Shown here one piece after another: positions 59,747-64,000 of a stretch of 64,000 nucleotides of DNA; the first letter of the stretch is position 1; each line of letters begins with the position of its first letter. The DNA lies in the NCBI GenBank assembly GCA_966211335.1, contig CBIHNF010000004.1, positions 62,001 to 126,000 of the forward strand, given 5' to 3'. The DNA is from JAPWJZ01 sp966211335 (GTDB lineage Bacteria > Pseudomonadota > Alphaproteobacteria > Micavibrionales > UBA2020). The notes under the pieces are model-generated. The model made no database searches. It was not told the origin of the DNA and saw only the letters and a list, made by a program, of their open reading frames with translations. Made by a program: the position numbers and the translations under genes.

Positions 59747-59752
59747 ATGTCC

Positions 59753-59785
59753 AGAATAGTCGACATGTTAGGTCACGTCAACTAT
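59753..59785 (-). promoter_or_regulatory. ars promoter with overlapping inverted-repeat operator
   Basis: On the minus strand TTGACG (59781-59776) and TATTCT (59758-59753) are 17 bases apart, and six bases separate the -10 box from the arsR ATG. An inverted repeat, ATAGTCGAC (59756-59764) with GTCAACTAT (59777-59785), covers both promoter boxes, a classic ArsR repression layout. Confidence 0.6.
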
Positions 59786-59880
59786 CCAGAATGCTTGGCT
59801 TTTGAGCAAGCTTAAGCTGCGCCTAAGTATTGTGGGGTACAATAGTATTCACCGGCAACTTTTACGAAGCGAAATTCAAA

Positions 59881-60294
59881 ATGCTTAAAGCACACCAGCT
59901 TTCCGCACTTATTCTCGACGACCAATCCATCATGAGAGACATCATCCGAAGCCACCTTGTGGCGATGGGCTTTAATGATATCCACGTCGCAGCGAATGTG
60001 GAAGAAGCGGACAAGGAAATGCGCAGGAAAAGGTTCGACATCGTTTTCGTCGACTGGATCCTGCCCGGCGAAAGCGGCATTTATTTCCTCGAGCAATACC
60101 GCCGCAACAAGGCCTACGACAAGGTCGCCTTCGTCATGGTGACCGTGCAGTCAGAGCTGAAGCACGTAACCGCTGCAATGGCCGCTGGCGCGACATCGTA
60201 CATCATCAAGCCCCTCGTCGGCGGCGATTTCCAGGCCATCGTCTCCACCGTCATCGAATGGGTCAATATGGCGCGGATGCCGAAGAAGGCCTGA
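59881..60294 (+). CDS. Single-domain response regulator (CheY-like)
   Basis: A 137-residue receiver domain with the acidic pair DD (13-14), phospho-acceptor Asp58 in FVDWILPGESG, Thr88 in FVMVTVQ and Lys110 in IIKPL. No output domain, so it must signal by protein contact. No histidine kinase lies nearby. The ATG (MLKAHQLSAL) is preferred; a TTG 17 codons earlier is possible. It lies convergent with phaR, whose stop is 4 bases away. Its role in the PHA region is unclear. Confidence 0.88.
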   Translation: MLKAHQLSALILDDQSIMRDIIRSHLVAMGFNDIHVAANVEEADKEMRRKRFDIVFVDWILPGESGIYFLEQYRRNKAYDKVAFVMVTVQSELKHVTAAMAAGATSYIIKPLVGGDFQAIVSTVIEWVNMARMPKKA

Positions 60295-60298
60295 CGGA

Positions 60299-60826
60299 TT
60301 ACTTGCTCTTCTTTTTAGATTTCGGCTCGGCGGCGGGCTTTTCTTCCGCGGCGGGGGCTTCGCTTGCCGTTGAGGCGGGGCGGATGCCGGCGGTGGCGAG
60401 GTCGAAGAACCTTGCCTGCATATCCTGCCACATCGACAGGTTGCGCTCGGTCATATCCTGCACCATGCGGGTGACGGGGCTGTCGATAGTGGCTTCGACG
60501 ACCTGCTGCTGGAAGCGCTTCTGCTGTTCGGAGAACATCTGCATATTGCGCTCGAGGAATTCGCCGAAGACGCCCTGCGCCGCGTCATCGTAATAGCGGA
60601 TGAATTTGGTCAGCATGTCGGTCGTGAAAATGGGCGACTGGCCGTTTTCCTGGTCGATGATGATCTGAACGAGGATGGAGCGCGTAATGTCCTCCCCCGT
60701 CTCGGCGTCGACGACTTTGAAATCGACATTGGTGCGGATGATGTCATGCACCTGCGCCAGCGTGATATAGGAGCTTTTTTCCGTGTCGTACAAACGGCGG
60801 TTCGGATATTTCTTGATGACCCTCAA
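60299..60826 (-). CDS. phaR: Polyhydroxyalkanoate synthesis repressor PhaR
   Basis: DNA- and granule-binding regulator. The 175-residue protein has the N-terminal DNA-binding region (KKYPNRRLYDTEKSSYITL) that defines the family, a middle with FTTDMLTKFIRYYDDAAQGVF and a C-terminal Ala/Glu/Pro/Lys tail. The start is TTG with CAGGAG at good spacing; the only nearby ATG is out of frame and closed. It follows phaB copy 2 on the same strand, and is likely to repress phasin and synthase promoters. Confidence 0.94.
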   Translation of the reverse strand: MRVIKKYPNRRLYDTEKSSYITLAQVHDIIRTNVDFKVVDAETGEDITRSILVQIIIDQENGQSPIFTTDMLTKFIRYYDDAAQGVFGEFLERNMQMFSEQQKRFQQQVVEATIDSPVTRMVQDMTERNLSMWQDMQARFFDLATAGIRPASTASEAPAAEEKPAAEPKSKKKSK

Positions 60827-60865
60827 AGCATAGCTCCTGTTTTTCTTGTTATTGCCGGACTGGTA

Positions 60866-61675
60866 TCAGTCCATGAAGTGCCCGCCGTTGGTGGCGAGGT
60901 TTGCGCCGGTGATGAAACCGCTTTCTTCCTGCACGAGGAAGCAGACGGCATGCGCCACATCTTCCGGCGTGCCGAAGCGGCCGACTGGGATTTGCGACAT
61001 GATGCCGTTACGGATGTTTTCGGGCACCGCCATGATCATATCGGTGGCGATATAGCCGGGCGACACGGTGTTGACGGTGATGTTCTTTTTCGCGACTTCC
61101 TGCGCCAGCGCCTTGGTGAAGCCGTGCATGCCAGCTTTTGCCGCCGCGTAGTTCGACTGGCCGAACTGGCCCTTCTGGCCGTTGATGGAGGAAATGTTGA
61201 TGATGCGGCCAAAGTTGCTGTCCAGCATGTAGTCCAGCGCCGGGCGCGTCACGTTGAAGACGCTGTCGAGGTTGGAGGAGATGACTTCGCGCCACTGGTC
61301 ATGGCTCATTTTGCGAAGGCTGGTGTCGCGCGTGATGCCGGCGTTGTTGATGACGACGGTGATGGGGCCCAAATCAGCCGCAATCGCCTTGATGCATTTT
61401 TGCGTTTCATCAAAATCGCCGACGTCGCACTTGTAGAGCTTGAAGGTGAAGCCCTGCTTCGCCTGTTCGGCCTGCCAGGCTTTGGCCTTTTCCTCGTTGC
61501 GGTAGGTGGTGGCCACAATATGGCCCGCCTTGGCGAGGCGCTGGCAGATGGCGGTGCCAATGGCGCCGGTGCCGCCGGTCACAAGGCAGACGCGCGGCAC
61601 AGCCACGGCTTGAGGGGGAATATCGGTATTTTGGGGGATCGAGGCTTCTTTGGACATGGGCATGGCGGCCGTCAT
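60866..61675 (-). CDS. phaB: Acetoacetyl-CoA reductase, copy 2
   Basis: Second PhaB-type short-chain dehydrogenase, 269 residues, with TGGTGAIGTAICQRLAKAGH, NNAGITRDTSLRKM and ISSINGQKGQFGQSNYAAAK. Relative to copy 1 it has a longer N-terminus (~20 residues, MTAAMPMSKEASIPQNTD) and a somewhat different C-terminal end (VQEESGFITGANLATNGGHF). It is the first gene of a phaB-phaR operon divergent from phaE-phaC. GGGAG precedes the ATG. Confidence 0.92.
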   Translation of the reverse strand: MTAAMPMSKEASIPQNTDIPPQAVAVPRVCLVTGGTGAIGTAICQRLAKAGHIVATTYRNEEKAKAWQAEQAKQGFTFKLYKCDVGDFDETQKCIKAIAADLGPITVVINNAGITRDTSLRKMSHDQWREVISSNLDSVFNVTRPALDYMLDSNFGRIINISSINGQKGQFGQSNYAAAKAGMHGFTKALAQEVAKKNITVNTVSPGYIATDMIMAVPENIRNGIMSQIPVGRFGTPEDVAHAVCFLVQEESGFITGANLATNGGHFMD

Positions 61676-61844
61676 TGTTGAAAGCTCCCTGAAATTAAAA
61701 AATTAACCTAAGAATATCAACCTTTGTTTCCTGGAGGCGTCACGGACGGGCGAAATTTCCCGCCAAAAAACGTCCTCCGGCAGGAGATAACATAACTTTT
61801 TTGCTGCAGCCGCGCAAGCGGAATAGGCAATAAAACCGCATGTT

Positions 61845-61881
61845 TTTGCGATTTGCGCTTGCAAATAATGTTGCGCTGCAC
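61845..61881 (+). promoter_or_regulatory. TGC-rich operator-like site upstream of phaE
   Basis: Repeated TTGC/GCAA/GCGC units (TTGCGATTTGCGCTTGCAA, then TTGCGCTGCA) about 55-90 bases before phaE, closely resembling the site at the phasin promoter. No promoter at ideal spacing was found, but AT-rich sequence with TATATT follows. It is a probable PhaR site controlling the synthase operon and perhaps the divergent phaB-phaR pair. Confidence 0.5.
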
Positions 61882-61933
61882 CATGTTATTCTATATTTCA
61901 AATGATAAGTCATAACAGCAAAGGATCATCCCC

Positions 61934-63010
61934 ATGACCGCAACAAAATCCGCCCAGAGCGCGCCGGACTGGCAGCAATATTGGGACAACTGGTTTCAGG
62001 GGCAGCGCGCATTCTTCGAAACGCAGCAAAAAAATTCCGAAGGCCTGCAGGGCCAGTGGGGCGAATTCTTCAAGGCATGGCAGGGCAGCCTCGCGCCCTC
62101 CCTCCCCGGCGCCAACAGCTACCAGCAATACTTCCAGCAGGCGGGTCAGCAGTACCTCGACATGCTGCAGCACTTCCAGCAGTCGACCGGCCAGAACAAG
62201 ACCGTGAACGACACCACCGCCGACTGGATGAAGACGATGCAGAGCAACTTCCTCAACATGCTGCAGGTCAACACCGCGCCCATCGACATGCAGGAAAGCT
62301 TCAAGAACACGACCGAGGCGATGACCAAGGCAGGCCAGGCCTGGGCTGCCGCCTTCCAGCCGCAGAACAACCCCTTTGCCAACTTCGGCAACCTCGGCCA
62401 GGGCTTCAACTGGCAGCAGCCGCAGGGTGACTTCGCCGCGCCCTTCCAGAACTTTGACATTTTCGGCTTTGCCGCCTCCATCCCCGGCATCGGCTACACC
62501 CGCGAAAAGCAGGAAGAGTATAACGAGCTGTACAAGCGCTTCGCCCTGTTCCAGGCCGAAACCCGCAAGTACAACGCCGCCATGGCGCAGGTCGGCATCG
62601 AGGCGCTGCACAAGTTCCAGGAATACGTGCAGAACCCGCCCGAAGGCGACGCGCCGCTGAAATCGCTGAAAGAGGTTTACGCCCGCTGGGTCGACGTCTG
62701 CGAAGATGTTTACGCCAAATATGCGATGTCGGAGGAATACACCAAGCTCTATGGCGAAGTCGTTAACGCCCTCATGTCCTTCAAGGCGCAGGTCAACCAC
62801 ATCACCGACGAAATGGTCGGCCAGTTCAACCTGCCGACCCGCAAGGAAGTCGACAGCCTGCACGAGCGCCTGCATGAAATACGCCGCGAGAACCTTGCGC
62901 TGCGCAAGGCCGTGGACGAGCTGCGCGGCGTGAAACGCCCCGCCGGCAACACCCCCGCGCAGAAAGCTGCGACCGCCGCTAAAACCGCCAAAAAAGGAGG
63001 CAAGAAATGA
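61934..63010 (+). CDS. phaE: Class III PHA synthase subunit PhaE
   Basis: Non-catalytic partner of PhaC in the two-subunit (class III) synthase that polymerises hydroxyacyl-CoA into PHA. The 358-residue product has Trp/Gln-rich amphipathic helices (DWQQYWDNWFQGQRAFFE), FDIFGFAASIPGIGYTREKQ and a Lys/Ala-rich tail, typical of PhaE. It overlaps phaC by four bases (ATGA), so the two are coupled. Confidence 0.93.
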   Translation: MTATKSAQSAPDWQQYWDNWFQGQRAFFETQQKNSEGLQGQWGEFFKAWQGSLAPSLPGANSYQQYFQQAGQQYLDMLQHFQQSTGQNKTVNDTTADWMKTMQSNFLNMLQVNTAPIDMQESFKNTTEAMTKAGQAWAAAFQPQNNPFANFGNLGQGFNWQQPQGDFAAPFQNFDIFGFAASIPGIGYTREKQEEYNELYKRFALFQAETRKYNAAMAQVGIEALHKFQEYVQNPPEGDAPLKSLKEVYARWVDVCEDVYAKYAMSEEYTKLYGEVVNALMSFKAQVNHITDEMVGQFNLPTRKEVDSLHERLHEIRRENLALRKAVDELRGVKRPAGNTPAQKAATAAKTAKKGGKK

Positions 63011-64000
63011 GCGCCATCCAGCTGAAGCCCGACCAGATTTTAAAAGAAGTCACCAACTTCAACGTCAAGCTCGCGGAAGGCATCAAGAACCTCCGCGATG
63101 TGGGCGAGCTGCCCTCCGGCGTGACGGAGAAAGAAGCCGTCTACACCGAAGACAAGCTGACCCTGTACCACTACAAAAACCCCAACCCCGACGCCGCGAA
63201 GAACAAGACGCCGCTGCTGATTTCCTACGCGCTGGTCAACCGCCCCTATATGACCGACCTGCAGGAAAATCGCTCCACCGTGCGCGGTTTGATGGAACAG
63301 GGTCAGGATGTTTACCTCATCGACTGGGGCTACCCCGACCGCTCCGACCGTTTCCTGACCATGGACGACTACATCAACGGCTACCTTGACCGCTGCATCG
63401 ACGTCATCCGCGAGCGCAATGAAGTGGACAGCGTCAACCTGCTCGGCATTTGCCAGGGCGGCGCCTTCTCAATGTGCTACACCGCGCTGCATCCGGACAA
63501 GGTGAAGAACCTTATCCTCATGGTGACGCCGGTTGATTTCCAGACGCCGGAAAACATGCTCGGCAAATGGATCCAGCATATCGACGTCGACCTGCTCGTC
63601 GACAGCCTTGGCAACGTGCCGGGCGACCTGATGAACTGGACCTTCCTGAACCTCAAGCCTTACCGCCTGATCGCGCAGAAATACATCGACATGGTCGATA
63701 TCCTCGACAATCCCAAATCCGTCTGCAACTTCATGACGATGGAAAAATGGATTTTCGACTCCCCCGACCAGGCCGGCGAATGCTACCGCCAGTTCGTGAA
63801 GGATTTCTACCAGGACAACAAGCTCATCAAGGGCGAAGTGGAGCTGGGCGGCGAAACGGTGAATCTCAAGAACATCACCTGCCCCGTGCTCAACATCTAC
63901 GCCCTCGACGACCACCTCGTGCCCCCCTCGGCCTCCAAAGTCCTCGGACAATACGTCGGCACCAAGGATTACACCGAAGTGTCTTTCAAAGGCGGCCACA
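63007..64000 (+). CDS. phaC: Class III PHA synthase catalytic subunit PhaC, 3' truncated
   Basis: Catalytic subunit of the PHA synthase; 331 codons are present and the gene continues past the window. It is an alpha/beta-hydrolase with the lipase-like box GICQGG carrying nucleophile Cys149, then DDHLVPP with Asp302 and GGH with His331 as the last full codon. These positions coincide with the catalytic triad of Allochromatium vinosum PhaC (Cys149, Asp302, His331). The ATG sits in the stop of phaE (ATGA). Confidence 0.94.
   Translation, partial: MSAIQLKPDQILKEVTNFNVKLAEGIKNLRDVGELPSGVTEKEAVYTEDKLTLYHYKNPNPDAAKNKTPLLISYALVNRPYMTDLQENRSTVRGLMEQGQDVYLIDWGYPDRSDRFLTMDDYINGYLDRCIDVIRERNEVDSVNLLGICQGGAFSMCYTALHPDKVKNLILMVTPVDFQTPENMLGKWIQHIDVDLLVDSLGNVPGDLMNWTFLNLKPYRLIAQKYIDMVDILDNPKSVCNFMTMEKWIFDSPDQAGECYRQFVKDFYQDNKLIKGEVELGGETVNLKNITCPVLNIYALDDHLVPPSASKVLGQYVGTKDYTEVSFKGGH

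Noticed and set aside
1..64000. tRNA and rRNA genes
   Set aside because: No stretch with a plausible T-loop GGTTCGAAT-type motif paired with an acceptor stem, and no rRNA-like conserved segments, were seen by eye. A tRNAscan-SE/barrnap run would settle this.

Overview
The window looks like chromosomal DNA of an alphaproteobacterium with fairly high GC. Pointers are a DUF2336 protein, a DsbA-like gene directly upstream of smc, the dapF-mtaB-ftsY gene order, an extended ALDH7/AmaB dehydrogenase and a PHA-storage region with PhaR, phasin, two acetoacetyl-CoA reductases and a class III (PhaE-PhaC) synthase. The genus cannot be fixed from the sequence alone. No rRNA, tRNA, CRISPR array, transposase or prophage module was seen.

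Layout. 1-6266: tail of a nuclease-like gene, prolyl aminopeptidase, pgk, an exported protein, a DUF2336 protein, a small polar protein and an ankyrin protein. 6276-9169: an HxlR regulator / thioesterase / MFS-efflux cassette flanked on both sides by copies of an inverted-repeat element. 9173-17427 (minus strand): dapF, mtaB, three probable glycan-modifying genes (MBL-Rieske fusion, TylF-like methyltransferase, GT4 glycosyltransferase), ftsY and amn. 17537-22140: DsbA-like gene and smc. 22154-35402: mostly unlinked housekeeping and hypothetical genes, including kbl/tdh threonine catabolism, msrA, trhO, two TPM-domain proteins and an AmaB-like dehydrogenase. 35417-42920: Nudix hydrolase, two secreted low-complexity proteins with matching signal peptides, GNAT acetyltransferase, VanX-type dipeptidase, PhzF-like protein, GCS2-like ligase and CBS protein. 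43110-52822 (minus): HicA/HicB-like pair, ABC exporter, and a large AAA+ / HExxH-VWA module with a small third gene. 53107-55547: a Kir-like protein with an altered pore filter and an AT-richer patch with an interrupted reading frame. 55620-64000: PHA genes with an FAD oxidoreductase, an arsenic operon and a single-domain response regulator among them.

Strongest unexplained signals: (1) two near-identical RNA-like leaders upstream of the GNAT gene and the GCS2-like gene, each ending in AACTCC, which can pair with the downstream ribosome-binding site; (2) the AAA+ / HExxH-VWA module with an unusual ATPase insertion; (3) a Kir-family protein without the TVGYG filter; (4) an MBL-Rieske fusion in a glycan cassette between mtaB and ftsY; (5) three genes (hxlR-like, arsR, dapF) whose promoters place transcription starts at the start codon, implying leaderless mRNAs.

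All product names rest on motif reading and family knowledge; no database search was run.
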